From DASVWZ01 sp963708575 (lineage in GTDB: Bacteria > Acidobacteriota > Terriglobia > Terriglobales > Acidobacteriaceae): a stretch of 64,000 nt of DNA. Location of the stretch: positions 992,001 to 1,056,000 of the forward strand of contig CAVPTB010000007.1 of NCBI GenBank assembly GCA_963708575.1. The letters run 5' to 3'. The notes under the pieces are model-generated. The model worked only from the letters and a program-made list of their open reading frames with translations. It was not told where the DNA came from and ran no database searches. Positions 9,121-18,623 of this stretch are shown piece after piece (position 1 is the first letter of the stretch; the number at the start of each line of letters is the position of its first letter). Both the position numbers and the translations under genes were made by a program.

Positions 9121-9860
9121 GCGACCCGACGGCGATTTCCAGTCGACATATCACGATAAGCGGTGGAAGCCGGGGACTCGGGAAGGCTATTGTTGCCGCT
9201 TTACTGGGAGCAGGCTATCGAGTGAGCACGTTTAGCCGCAACCCATCGGAGTTCACTGAGCAGCTTGCTGGTGATCCCAATTTCTTTTTTGCGCCGGCAG
9301 ATTTGTCCGATCGGAGTTCGGTTGCAGCCTTTCTCAAGAGTGCAGAAGCGAAATTTGGCGTTCCGTACGGCTTGATTAATTGCGCCGCCATTGCCGCAGA
9401 CGGAGTTCTTGCAACCATGCCAGAGGGAAAAATCAGCCAACTGGTCGCGGTCAATGTCGAAGGCACGCTGCAATTTACGCGGTTGGTGGTGAGAAGGATG
9501 TTGCGTCTCGAGAATGGCGGCGTAATCTTAAACATCTCATCGATTAGTGCGAATCGAGGATTCCGTGGTTTGGCAGCTTATGCCTTTACCAAGGGAGGAC
9601 TTGACGCTTTCACGCGTGCATTGGCGAGAGAACTGGGAGAGCGCAAGATTCGGGTGAATTGTATCGCCCCCGGCTACTACGACACGGAGATGAGCCACAA
9701 CATCACTGGCGAACATCGCGAGCAGATTCTGCGACGTACACCACTCGGCAGACTCGGAGTTCCCGAGGATGTTGTTGGATCAATCCTATTTTTCTTGTCA
9801 GACCAGGCAAGTTTCATCACCGGGCAGACTCTGGTGGTGGACGGCGGTGGAACGGTCTGA
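9117..9860 (+). CDS. Short-chain dehydrogenase/reductase (FabG-like)
   Basis: Classical SDR of 247 aa. The cofactor motif is GGSRGLG (16-22, Ser replacing the first Thr of TGxxxGxG), followed by NCAA near 87-90. The catalytic set is Ser at about 141, Y154 and K158 (YAFTK). The C-terminus (GSILFFLSDQASFITGQTLVVDGGG) is typical of FabG-like 3-oxoacyl-ACP reductases. Together with the ACP and ligase it could reduce a 3-oxoacyl group, making a hydroxyacyl substituent, but a sugar substrate is also possible. Confidence 0.88.
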   Translation: MSDPTAISSRHITISGGSRGLGKAIVAALLGAGYRVSTFSRNPSEFTEQLAGDPNFFFAPADLSDRSSVAAFLKSAEAKFGVPYGLINCAAIAADGVLATMPEGKISQLVAVNVEGTLQFTRLVVRRMLRLENGGVILNISSISANRGFRGLAAYAFTKGGLDAFTRALARELGERKIRVNCIAPGYYDTEMSHNITGEHREQILRRTPLGRLGVPEDVVGSILFFLSDQASFITGQTLVVDGGGTV

Positions 9861-9906
9861 AGCAGTTCTCGATTATCAGAATTCATAGCGACTCTCACAC
9901 TACGAT

Positions 9907-11013
9907 ATGCCTGGACTAAGACCTTTCGTCGAAGCCGATATACCGACCGTTGCTGACCTTATTTGGCGGGTGCTGCACGAACGTCAGGGATCTGCGCCTG
10001 CGAGCTTGAGGACTCACTTGGACGAGCTGTTCCTTAAGAATCCCTGGATGGATGACGGAATCGTCTCGCGAGTGTTCGAAGATAGCGCGGGGAAGATCCT
10101 GGGTTTTTTCGGGGCCTTGCCGCGACGGATGTCGGTGCAAGGAGAGACCATCCGGCTGGCTTTCGGCAGCAATCTGGTCGTGGATCCTCAAAGCCGAGCT
10201 TCGATTGTTGCTATGCAACTCGTGAAAGGGTTCATGAAGGGCACCCAAGATGTGTCGATTACGGACTCGGCGAATGAAATGAGCCGTCCGTTATTGAAGA
10301 GTTTGGGCTTCACCGTGGTTCCGATCTACAGCCTGCTGTGGGCGCGGCCGCTGAAGCCGTTTCGATATGGAGTGAATGCGTTCTCGCGAATGAAGAAGAA
10401 GCAGCGATCCATCGCAACCGTGGCTTCGATTGCGTCTCCTTTCGCGGCCCTCGGAGATGCATTTGCAACCAATGTGCGTATGAGCCCCTTCGCGCAAAAA
10501 CAAACATGGCCGGATGATGAGGAACTTGATATTCCGACACTGAACGAGTGCCTGAAAACGATTCCGGCCAAGAATTGGATCCTTCCAGAGTACGACCAGG
10601 ATTCGCTCAAGTGGCTCTTTGATTTCATCGCTAAAAGGAAGGTGTTTGGAGACCTGCGCAAGGGATTGGTCCGCAACGAGGAGAAGCGAATCGTGGGCTG
10701 GTATATCTACTCGCTCGCGTCCAGCGTTGGTGAAGTCCTTCAGATTGGGGCGGAGAGCGCAGCGGTAGGCACGGTTCTGGACCACCTTTTTCATGATGCA
10801 GCGAAACGAGGTTTGATTGGGCTGCAAGGCCGGATGGAGCCCCAGTTTATGCAGGAGCTGACGTCGAAATCCTGCTTCTTTTTTCGCAATGGAAGCTGGA
10901 CGCTGATCCAGGCGAACAAGCCTGAGCTGGTTGCGCGCTTACAGAGCGGGACAGCGTTCTTTTCACGGCTCGATGGGGAATGGTCGTTCCGGCATGGGGC
11001 GCAAGGGTCGTAA
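9907..11013 (+). CDS. GNAT-fold acyltransferase, two-domain
   Basis: A 368-aa protein whose first ~150 residues resemble a GNAT domain (LRPFVEADIPTVADLIW start; beta strands around GKILGFFGALPRRM; SLGFTVVPIYSLLW). The rest may be a second, degenerate GNAT half. Proteins of this type occur in acidobacterial and proteobacterial EPS clusters. It follows the ACP/ligase/SDR set by 46 bases, so I infer that it transfers the ACP-bound acyl group to an amino sugar. It could equally use acetyl-CoA. Confidence 0.6.
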   Translation: MPGLRPFVEADIPTVADLIWRVLHERQGSAPASLRTHLDELFLKNPWMDDGIVSRVFEDSAGKILGFFGALPRRMSVQGETIRLAFGSNLVVDPQSRASIVAMQLVKGFMKGTQDVSITDSANEMSRPLLKSLGFTVVPIYSLLWARPLKPFRYGVNAFSRMKKKQRSIATVASIASPFAALGDAFATNVRMSPFAQKQTWPDDEELDIPTLNECLKTIPAKNWILPEYDQDSLKWLFDFIAKRKVFGDLRKGLVRNEEKRIVGWYIYSLASSVGEVLQIGAESAAVGTVLDHLFHDAAKRGLIGLQGRMEPQFMQELTSKSCFFFRNGSWTLIQANKPELVARLQSGTAFFSRLDGEWSFRHGAQGS

Positions 11014-11028
11014 ACCGAGATTCGCTGA

Positions 11029-11988
11029 ATGAAGCTTTCTATTATCTGCGTGAACTGGAACTCGGTGGACTACCTCCGGGAGTGTATCGCCAGCATCTAC
11101 GAACACACACGGGATCTGTCATTCGAGATCATCGTAGTAGACAGCGCTTCACCGCAAGGTGGAGTGGATGCGCTGAAAGTGAGCTTTCCGGACATTACGA
11201 TTATTAAATGCGAGACGAATGTAGGGTTCGCGGCGGCGAACAATGTGGGATTTCGCAAGTCGAGCGGCGAGTACATTCTGTTTCTAAATCCTGATACGAA
11301 GCTGGTAGGGCCGGCGATCAATGGGATGTTGGAGCGCGTGAAGGACTTGGAGAACCCAGGGATTGTCGGCTGCAGGTTACTCAATGCCGACAATTCTGTG
11401 CAGCTGACGTCGATACAGAAGTTCCCCACGATCCTGAATCAGTTTCTCGACCTGGAGTATTTTCAGTTGCGCTGGCCGGCATGCTCTCTTTGGGATATTG
11501 CGCCACTGTTTGCATCTGACGTGAAGGTTGCAGAGGTCGAGGTTATTTCCGGGGCATGCATGCTGGTTCCGCGCGGGGCCTTCGAGAAGATCGGACTATT
11601 CACCGAAGATTACTTCATGTACGCCGAGGATATCGATCTCAACTACAAGGCCAGACGAGCCGGCTTCCGAAACTACTACATCGGTGATGCGACGATTGTT
11701 CATTATGGCGGGAAGAGTAGTTCGCGGCAGGAAGTCAGCTACTGGGCCACGCTCATGAAATATCGGGCCATGAAGAAGCTGTTCGAGAATACCAAAGGTG
11801 GCTTGTATGCATTCCTGTACCGGACGAGCATGGGGGTTTCTGCCGTGGGGCGCCTGATGATTTTGGCAGCCGCTTATCCGCTGGGAAATCTTCTCGGTAA
11901 GAAAAGTGCGGTGCGGGCGGCCATGCGGAAGTGGAAAGTGATTTTGCAATGGGCATTGGGTCTGCACTCCATGGCCTTTGGGGACTGA
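11029..11988 (+). CDS. Family 2 glycosyltransferase (rhamnosyltransferase-like)
   Basis: A 319-aa GT2 of the WbbL/RfbN-like subgroup. The start MKLSIICVNWNS, the VVDSASPQGG segment, the NVGFAAANNVGF motif, the metal site region LFLNPDTKL and the acceptor-side motif YFMYAEDIDLNYKARRAGF are all present. This subgroup often transfers rhamnose, but the donor cannot be read from sequence. A C-terminal basic/hydrophobic tail suggests membrane association. It starts 15 bases after the GNAT gene. Confidence 0.87.
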   Translation: MKLSIICVNWNSVDYLRECIASIYEHTRDLSFEIIVVDSASPQGGVDALKVSFPDITIIKCETNVGFAAANNVGFRKSSGEYILFLNPDTKLVGPAINGMLERVKDLENPGIVGCRLLNADNSVQLTSIQKFPTILNQFLDLEYFQLRWPACSLWDIAPLFASDVKVAEVEVISGACMLVPRGAFEKIGLFTEDYFMYAEDIDLNYKARRAGFRNYYIGDATIVHYGGKSSSRQEVSYWATLMKYRAMKKLFENTKGGLYAFLYRTSMGVSAVGRLMILAAAYPLGNLLGKKSAVRAAMRKWKVILQWALGLHSMAFGD

Positions 11989-12025
11989 AGTTCGCTGATA
12001 ACAAGGCAGAGGGAAAGAGGACACT

Positions 12026-13957
12026 GTGTGTGGCATTTGCGGTAAATTAGCCTTCGATCGCGACAGTAACGTTTCGCAGAATCTTCTAAAGAAGATGGCG
12101 GACACGCTTTATCATCGCGGACCCGACGATGAGGGTTATCACGTCTCCGGGCCGGTGGGTCTTGGGTTCCGACGGCTTTCGATCATCGATCTGAACACGG
12201 GGCATCAGCCGATATCCAACGAAGATCGCACGATTTGGATCGTCTTCAACGGTGAGATTTACAACTTTGAAGAACTTCGCCAGCAACTGCAATCGAAGGG
12301 ACACGTCTTCAGCACCCGTACCGATACCGAAGTCATCGTTCACCTTTACGAAGAGTATGGCGAAAGTTGTGTAGAGAAGCTGCGGGGCATGTTTGCCTTT
12401 GCCATCTGGGATGAACGAAATCGCTCTTTATTCCTGGCCCGTGATCGGGTGGGGATCAAGCCGCTGTACTACCATCTGTCGGACAAGAGTCTGATCTTCG
12501 GCTCCGAGATTAAAGCCATTCTTGCGGACAGCGAAGTCAAGGCGGAAGTCGTTCCCGAGATGGTGGACCGTTTCCTGACTTTCTATTACATCCCCGGAGA
12601 AGAGACGCTCTTCCGAAATATTTATAAACTGGCCCCGGGCACAAGCATGCTGGTGAAAGACGGAAAGGCTCAGATCAAGCAGTTCTGGGACCTGCGGTTT
12701 GAACCGACGGAGCAGAATTTCAAGCATGCGGAGGAGGAACTCCTCACTCTTCTCGAAGAGAGTGTGCGCCTGCACATGATCAGCGATGTGCCGGTTGGCT
12801 TCTTATTGAGTGGGGGTGTCGATTCGACCGCGATGTTAGGGTTTGCCGGGAAGAAGACTGAGTACCCGTTGAGCAGCTACACTCTCGGCTTCTCCGACCC
12901 GGGCGTGGTCGATGAAAGACCGTATGCTCGACTGGCGGCGGAGCGTTACGGTTCAGAACACCACGAGATGACCATCAGTGCCGCTGAATTCGCGGACTTC
13001 CTCCCACAGTATTCGTGGCACATGGAGGAGCCGGTATGCGAACCTACTGCCGTTGCTCTCTATTATGTCTCGCGTTTGGCCAAGAAGTATGTGAAGGTTC
13101 TCATCTCGGGCGAGGGAGGAGACGAAGCCTTTGCCGGATACCCGAACTATCGAAATTTTCTTTGGCTGGAAAGAATCAAGAAGATATGCAGGCCGATGAA
13201 CGGGCTACTTGCGGCTGCTGTGGTGAATGCGGAAGCCACATTCAACTCCGATCGAGCCGCGAAGTATTCGCGTTTAATCAATCAGCCGCTCGAATCGTAC
13301 TACTACAGCAGGATATCCGGCCCCGGAACGTTTTTTAACTCGCGCGCGAACGAACTTTACTCCAGCGACTATGCAGAAATCGCTGATAAGGATTTTTCGC
13401 TGGCGTCAGTCAAGCGGCATCTTCAAACTGCTTCCGGGGCAGGCGTGGTCAACCGAATGCTCTACGTAGACACCAAGACCGCGCTGCCGGACGATCTGCT
13501 GTTGAAGGCAGATAAGATGACGATGGCGAATTCGGTTGAGTTGCGAGTGCCACTGCTTGATCACAAGATTCTTGAGTTCGCGGCACGGCTGCCGGAGAAC
13601 TTCAAAGTGCGCGGCTTTACGACCAAGTACATTGCCAAAACAGCTTTACGGAAGCGAGTTCCAGAAGAAATTCTTAAGCGTAAAAAGGTTGGATTTCCGG
13701 TTCCGTTTGGGTCATGGCTCCGGCATGAACTGAAAGACTACGTTTCAGATGTTCTTCTAGATCGGGAAACCATCGCGCGCGGCTACTTCACGCGGAAAGG
13801 CGTGGAGAGCCTGGTTGAGGCACAGAGGCAGACGGGACGTTTCTCGAAAGAGGTGCTATCACTGGTCTCTCTCGAATTGTTGCAGCGAGCTTTCCTTGCG
13901 AAGGAACCTCAGAATTCAAGCGCTCTGAGTGTTGTTGCTGCAGGGGATCGGGTTTGA
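12026..13957 (+). CDS. asnB: Asparagine synthase-type glutamine amidotransferase
   Basis: A 643-aa class II amidotransferase. The nucleophile Cys2 is exposed by the GTG start (MCGICG), preceded by an AGAGG ribosome site five bases upstream. The glutaminase domain (RGPDDEG; NGEIYN) is followed by the synthetase domain with the PP-loop SGGVDS (262-267) and SGEGGDEAFAGY. Enzymes of this size in EPS loci belong to the group often called exosortase-system-associated amidotransferases, thought to amidate a glycan carboxylate or make an amide precursor rather than free asparagine. An exosortase lies at 38.2 kb, which fits this reading. Confidence 0.88.
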   Translation: MCGICGKLAFDRDSNVSQNLLKKMADTLYHRGPDDEGYHVSGPVGLGFRRLSIIDLNTGHQPISNEDRTIWIVFNGEIYNFEELRQQLQSKGHVFSTRTDTEVIVHLYEEYGESCVEKLRGMFAFAIWDERNRSLFLARDRVGIKPLYYHLSDKSLIFGSEIKAILADSEVKAEVVPEMVDRFLTFYYIPGEETLFRNIYKLAPGTSMLVKDGKAQIKQFWDLRFEPTEQNFKHAEEELLTLLEESVRLHMISDVPVGFLLSGGVDSTAMLGFAGKKTEYPLSSYTLGFSDPGVVDERPYARLAAERYGSEHHEMTISAAEFADFLPQYSWHMEEPVCEPTAVALYYVSRLAKKYVKVLISGEGGDEAFAGYPNYRNFLWLERIKKICRPMNGLLAAAVVNAEATFNSDRAAKYSRLINQPLESYYYSRISGPGTFFNSRANELYSSDYAEIADKDFSLASVKRHLQTASGAGVVNRMLYVDTKTALPDDLLLKADKMTMANSVELRVPLLDHKILEFAARLPENFKVRGFTTKYIAKTALRKRVPEEILKRKKVGFPVPFGSWLRHELKDYVSDVLLDRETIARGYFTRKGVESLVEAQRQTGRFSKEVLSLVSLELLQRAFLAKEPQNSSALSVVAAGDRV

Positions 13958-14036
13958 TTCGGACTCGGAGTTTTGCAGCACAGCGTAGCTGGCCGGTACC
14001 TCCAGTGCCTATGGAACGCAGCTAGTCAGGTTGGAA

Positions 14037-15140
14037 ATGGCAGTATCAAGAAATATGACTGGATCGGCTACTCTTTCTCTCCCGTTGGACCTGGTGGAGG
14101 CGTCTGATCTTTACGAGATCGATCCGCTGCAAGATCCTCGCTGGGCGGAGTTGGTAGAGAATTGCCCACTGGCGTCGGTTTTCCATAGCCGAAGTTGGTT
14201 AAGCGCTCTCAACAAGGTATACGGATACAGACCGCTGGTTCTGACGACCTGTCCGGCGGGAAGCGCTCTAAAGAACGGAGTCGTGTTTTGCGAAATAAGA
14301 AGCTGGCTGACCGGCAATCGTCTGGTATCGCTGCCATTTTCCGACCACTGCGAACCGTTGGTGGAGAATTCCCAGGTACTCTACGAAGTCCTTTCAGCCG
14401 CTAATCAACATGTGGATCAGAGAAAATCCAAGTACGTAGAAATCAGGCCCCGCTATTTGGCTCCCGTCGATAAGACAGAGTTCGGCGAAAGCGCCAAGTA
14501 TGTCTTCCATCAGTTGGATTTGCGCTCTGATATCGAGACCTTGTTCCGCAAGTTTCACAAAGATTGCGTGCAGCGGAAAATCCGGCGGGCGGAGCGCGAA
14601 AAACTGACTTATGAAGAAGGAAGGTCGGAGCAACTGCTTGCGGAGTTCTACAAGCTTTTTGTGATGACCCGGCGACGGCAGTATTTGCCTCCTCAGCCGA
14701 TATCCTGGTTTCGAGCTTTAATCGCCTCGTTCGGCGATGCGTTGAAAATTCGGGTCGCTTACAAAGATGCGATTCCCACGGCCAGCATTCTGACACTCGA
14801 TCACAAACGTTCCATGGTCTATAAGTATGGTTGCAGTGACGCTGCATTCAACAATCTGGGGGGCACGCCACTTCTGTTTTGGAAGACCATCCAAGACGCG
14901 AAAGCGCGCGGGTTCGACGAGCTGGATATGGGGCGGTCCGATATCGACAACGCCGGTCTAATCACTTTCAAAGAGCACTGGGGAGCGGTGAAAACGCCGA
15001 TCAGTTATTGGACGTATCCACGGAGATCCAGTGGTCTTCCGAGTTGGCTGAAGGGCGATATGGTGAAGCGAATCGTCTCCGCGACTCCAACACCTATCCT
15101 TGAAGGGGTGGGGAAGTTTCTGTACCCGCACATCGGATAG
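14037..15140 (+). CDS. FemAB-like / GNAT (Acetyltransf_6) acyltransferase
   Basis: A 367-aa protein with the layout of FemAB-like enzymes linked to EPS loci. It has an N-terminal DPLQDPRWAEL...FHSRSWLSAL motif, a central GNAT-like fold (IETLFRKFHKDCVQRKIRRAERE) and the late signature GFDELDMGRSDIDNAGL followed by FKEHWGA. Relatives add amino acids or acyl groups to cell-wall or EPS precursors; the acceptor is unknown. The start is ATG 14037; TTG 14031 is also in frame and neither has a strong ribosome site. It is more distant from the 18.6 and 49.4 kb copies than those two are from each other. Confidence 0.75.
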   Translation: MAVSRNMTGSATLSLPLDLVEASDLYEIDPLQDPRWAELVENCPLASVFHSRSWLSALNKVYGYRPLVLTTCPAGSALKNGVVFCEIRSWLTGNRLVSLPFSDHCEPLVENSQVLYEVLSAANQHVDQRKSKYVEIRPRYLAPVDKTEFGESAKYVFHQLDLRSDIETLFRKFHKDCVQRKIRRAEREKLTYEEGRSEQLLAEFYKLFVMTRRRQYLPPQPISWFRALIASFGDALKIRVAYKDAIPTASILTLDHKRSMVYKYGCSDAAFNNLGGTPLLFWKTIQDAKARGFDELDMGRSDIDNAGLITFKEHWGAVKTPISYWTYPRRSSGLPSWLKGDMVKRIVSATPTPILEGVGKFLYPHIG

Positions 15141-15211
15141 TGCAATCGCAAGCATCGCCTCGTTGTAACAGCCTTCGAAAGAAGGGTGAGCCGTTTCTGG
15201 ACTTCTAATTT

Positions 15212-17467
15212 ATGCCTCTGAGCAAACTGTATTACCTGTTAAAACCCATGATGCCGTGGCAGGTTCGCATCGGTCTACGACGCTGGCGAGCCAAGCGGCG
15301 GAGGGATGCGTTTGCGGGGGTGTGGCCGATTGACCAAAAAGCCGGCTTTACGCCTCCGGGTTGGCCAGGCTGGCCGGACGGAAAACGCTTTGCGGTGGTG
15401 CTGACTCACGACGTCGAGGGAACAAAGGGAGTCGAGCGGGCTGAGCAATTAATGAACCTCGAAATGAAACACGGATTCCGATCGTGTTTCAACTTCGTGC
15501 CCGAGGGGGAGTATCGGCTCGCGGACCCGGTCCGCACCATGCTCGAGAAGGCAGGATTCGAACTCGGCGTACACGGATTAGAGCACGACGGACGACTCTA
15601 TAGTTCGACCGCTAACTTCGCGGCCAAGGCAACTCGGATTAATGAGTACCTGGAACGCTGGAACGCGTCTGGGTTTCGTTCTCCGCTAATGCAGCATAAG
15701 CTTGCTTGGCTGCATGCTTTGAACATCGACTACGACAGTTCAACTTTCGATACCGACCCTTTCGAGCCCGAGCCAGACGGAGTGGGCACGATTTTTCCCT
15801 TCTGGGTTCCGGACGGAAACGGCGGTGGGTATGTCGAACTTCCTTACACCCTGATTCAGGACTTCAATCTCTTCGTAGTTTTGCGGGAAAAAAATATAGA
15901 TATCTGGAAGCGCAAGATTGATTGGGTGGCCGAGCACGGCGGGATGGTTCTGTTAAATACTCATCCGGACTACATGTGTTTTCAGGGGGACCCGGAACGG
16001 GATGAATATCCGGTTGTGCACTACGAAGAATGCCTGGAGTATATCCGCGAGAAATACCAGGGATCGTATTGGGCTGCCCAGCCGCGCGAAGTAGCGCAGT
16101 TTTACCGGAAGAGTTTGCCAACGGCTGCCCGGAACACCCGGAAAAAGATATGCATGTTGGCATACACGGCCTATGAGTCGGACAACCGGGTGCGGCGTTA
16201 TGCGGAAAGCCTGGCGAAACGCGGCGATCAAGTTGATGTGATCGCCCTCAGCGGCGCACAGTTCCGGGAGCCGGTGGAGGAAATCAGTGGCGTCACGGTC
16301 TATCGTATTCAGCACCGGGATTTCAATGAACGGCACGAATGGAATTACGCGACGCGATTAGTCCGTTTTCTGTGGAAATCTTCAGCTTTTATCTGCAAGT
16401 TGCATGAGCGGAATCGCTACGACGTGATCCACGTCCACAACATGCCTGACTTCCTGGTTTTTGCCGCCTGGTATCCGAAATTAACTGGCGCCAAACTCAT
16501 CCTCGACGTTCACGACATTGTGCCGGAGCTGTTTGCGAACAAGTTCAAAACGAAACTGACGAGGACCTACGTCAGCGTGTTGAAGATCATGGAGAAGATG
16601 TCTGCGTCCTTTGTGGATCACGTTATCGTGTCCAACCACCTTTGGCGCGACACCTTGGTAGCGCGCTCGGTTCCGAAAGGGCAATGCTCTGTATTTCTTA
16701 ATCATGTCGATCCGGCCGTGTTTTACCGGCGCGAGCGAACCCGGAATGATGGGAAATTCATTGTTTTATTCCCTGGCAGCCTGCAGTGGCATCAGGGGCT
16801 CGACATTGCGATTGAAGCTTTTGTTCACTTCAAGCGAGTGGTGCCGAATGCCGAGTTCCATGTGTACGGCGGTGGGGGCGGGGATAAGCGGGCTGAGTTG
16901 ACGGACCTAGCGGAAAAGCTTGGCCTCGGGGATACAGTCAAGGTATTTGAGGGTGTCTCGCTTGATGAAATTCCTGAAGTTATCGCCAATGCGGATCTGG
17001 GCGTCGTTCCGAAACGCGCTGATTCGTTTGGAAACGAAGCCTACAGTACGAAGATCATGGAGTTTATGTCTCAAGGTGTCCCTGTGGTCGCTTCCCGGAC
17101 GAAAATTGACGCCTTCTATTTCGAGGAGGGCATCGTTCACTTCTTTGAGTCGGGAAATAGCGTAGCGATGGCGCAAGCCATGCTGGATGTGGTCACCAAT
17201 AGCGAACTCCGAACGGAACTCATCACGCGCGGATACGATTACGCATTGCGTAATAATTGGGACCAGAAGAAACAGGAATATATCAATTTGGTCGATTCGC
17301 TTTCCACGGAACACTTTGGCAATGCGGCGGCAGCGCATAAGGGGTCGGATGCCGACCTGACGGTGACGCCATCGCCCGGTCCAAACCCACCTATCCCGGT
17401 TGTGATTCCGGTTAGCGAAGTCGATTGCGCCGCCGGGGTTGAAAGATCCCAAACGGCGGGGAAGTAA
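15212..17467 (+). CDS. Fusion: NodB-like polysaccharide deacetylase + family 4 glycosyltransferase
   Basis: A 751-aa two-domain protein. Residues ~50-300 form a deacetylase-like domain with VLTHDVEG (HDVE at 66-69) in place of TFDDG and the metal site HGLEH (H121-x3-H125). From about residue 310 (KKICMLAYTAYESDNRVRRYAESL) a complete GT4 follows, with the VIHVHNMPDFL segment, a PGSLQWHQGLD nucleotide-sugar region and the EFMSQGVPVVAS stretch near the donor site. There is no stop or frame break at the join. A short Pro-rich tail closes the protein. The fusion suggests that the sugar added is deacetylated in the same step or complex. Confidence 0.85.
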   Translation: MPLSKLYYLLKPMMPWQVRIGLRRWRAKRRRDAFAGVWPIDQKAGFTPPGWPGWPDGKRFAVVLTHDVEGTKGVERAEQLMNLEMKHGFRSCFNFVPEGEYRLADPVRTMLEKAGFELGVHGLEHDGRLYSSTANFAAKATRINEYLERWNASGFRSPLMQHKLAWLHALNIDYDSSTFDTDPFEPEPDGVGTIFPFWVPDGNGGGYVELPYTLIQDFNLFVVLREKNIDIWKRKIDWVAEHGGMVLLNTHPDYMCFQGDPERDEYPVVHYEECLEYIREKYQGSYWAAQPREVAQFYRKSLPTAARNTRKKICMLAYTAYESDNRVRRYAESLAKRGDQVDVIALSGAQFREPVEEISGVTVYRIQHRDFNERHEWNYATRLVRFLWKSSAFICKLHERNRYDVIHVHNMPDFLVFAAWYPKLTGAKLILDVHDIVPELFANKFKTKLTRTYVSVLKIMEKMSASFVDHVIVSNHLWRDTLVARSVPKGQCSVFLNHVDPAVFYRRERTRNDGKFIVLFPGSLQWHQGLDIAIEAFVHFKRVVPNAEFHVYGGGGGDKRAELTDLAEKLGLGDTVKVFEGVSLDEIPEVIANADLGVVPKRADSFGNEAYSTKIMEFMSQGVPVVASRTKIDAFYFEEGIVHFFESGNSVAMAQAMLDVVTNSELRTELITRGYDYALRNNWDQKKQEYINLVDSLSTEHFGNAAAAHKGSDADLTVTPSPGPNPPIPVVIPVSEVDCAAGVERSQTAGK

Positions 17468-17522
17468 CACACCGAACCTCGGTTTCCGATCTTCAGACCG
17501 GTGACCGGTTGAAGTTTTCTTC

Positions 17523-18500
17523 ATGTCTTCGATTCGTTTTAGCGTAGTCATTACGTGCCACAATCAGCGCGACTTCATTCGTGCCGCGGTCGACTCTGCT
17601 TTGTTGCAGCCGCATCCGTTGAAGGAAATCATCGTGGTTGACGATGCCTCGAGCGACGGTTCGATTGACCTGTTACAGCAATATGGGACATCGATTCGAC
17701 TGATCAAGTTTTCCAGCAATCGGGGCGCGATCGAAGCACGCAATGAGGGAGCACGACTGGCGAAAGGTCAATACCTGGTTTTTCTTGATGGAGATGATGT
17801 CTTACGGCGATGGGCTTTAGATGTGTACGAGAGGATCGTCGTCGACCGGAATCCGAAGATTATCGCGGCTCGAGCGCTGTGGTTTCGAGGTGAAGTACCG
17901 GTCAAGGAAGATGCGCAGACTCCGGACAAGGTTGAGGTAGTCGAATACGAAGGCTTTCTATCCAAGGACCGCCCCTACGGGATGAGCGCGAGCACGTGGA
18001 TTCTAGAGCGCCGGGCCTTCGAGGATGTGGGGGGCTGGACCCCGGGCATTTTTCACTTGGATTCAGTTGATCTCGCGCTTAAGTTGAGGGGAGCGTCTCC
18101 GGTGGTCCTGGTTTGTTCGCCTTCGACGGTTTTTTACCGCGTTCATGCGTCCAACAGTATCCATTCGGTTCCTCCGTTCATCGCCATGCTGCATCGGTTG
18201 ATGCGAAAGGAAAGATCTGGCGAGTATCCGGGCGGCGCGGAACATCAGTTCGAAAGACGGGCCTTCCTCGGAGGACTAGTCTTTTTTTGGATAAAGCGAG
18301 GGATTCGGGCGGGTTGCTATAAAAAGGCACTTGGGCTCCTCGCATCCGGCATTTTTATGGTTGCGGGGGGAGTCACCAGTCGGGTCAGCGCTCGGATGAA
18401 AGGGCTGCGTCCGGTAAGAAGCATCAGCATGTCGGACGTGATTGTTGTGCCGCACGAACCAGAGATTCGCAGCGGATTAGCAAGTGTTGGATCGAAATAG
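17523..18500 (+). CDS. Family 2 glycosyltransferase
   Basis: A 325-aa GT2 with the N-terminal core FSVVITCHNQRDFI, the VVDDASSDGS motif, the NRGAIEARNEGARLA helix and the DGDD metal motif in YLVFLDGDDVL. A hydrophobic stretch near residues 255-285 may anchor it to the membrane. The leader between this gene and the fusion protein contains two neighbouring ACCGGT hexamers with no clear function. Donor and acceptor are unknown. Confidence 0.85.
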   Translation: MSSIRFSVVITCHNQRDFIRAAVDSALLQPHPLKEIIVVDDASSDGSIDLLQQYGTSIRLIKFSSNRGAIEARNEGARLAKGQYLVFLDGDDVLRRWALDVYERIVVDRNPKIIAARALWFRGEVPVKEDAQTPDKVEVVEYEGFLSKDRPYGMSASTWILERRAFEDVGGWTPGIFHLDSVDLALKLRGASPVVLVCSPSTVFYRVHASNSIHSVPPFIAMLHRLMRKERSGEYPGGAEHQFERRAFLGGLVFFWIKRGIRAGCYKKALGLLASGIFMVAGGVTSRVSARMKGLRPVRSISMSDVIVVPHEPEIRSGLASVGSK

Positions 18501-18623
18501 AGTTAGCGTCGGGGGCAGGTTGGTTGGAGCTTGTGCTAATAGTGGGCCGGGCAAAATGAGTAAGAAATTCCAGGAATAAGCTTCACAAGGAACGACCAGA
18601 AGCTGGCATAGTTCTTTCTATTT

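Noticed and set aside
17489..17508. Two adjacent ACCGGT palindromes before a GT2
   Set aside because: Short, GC-rich and not repeated elsewhere in leaders; probably chance.
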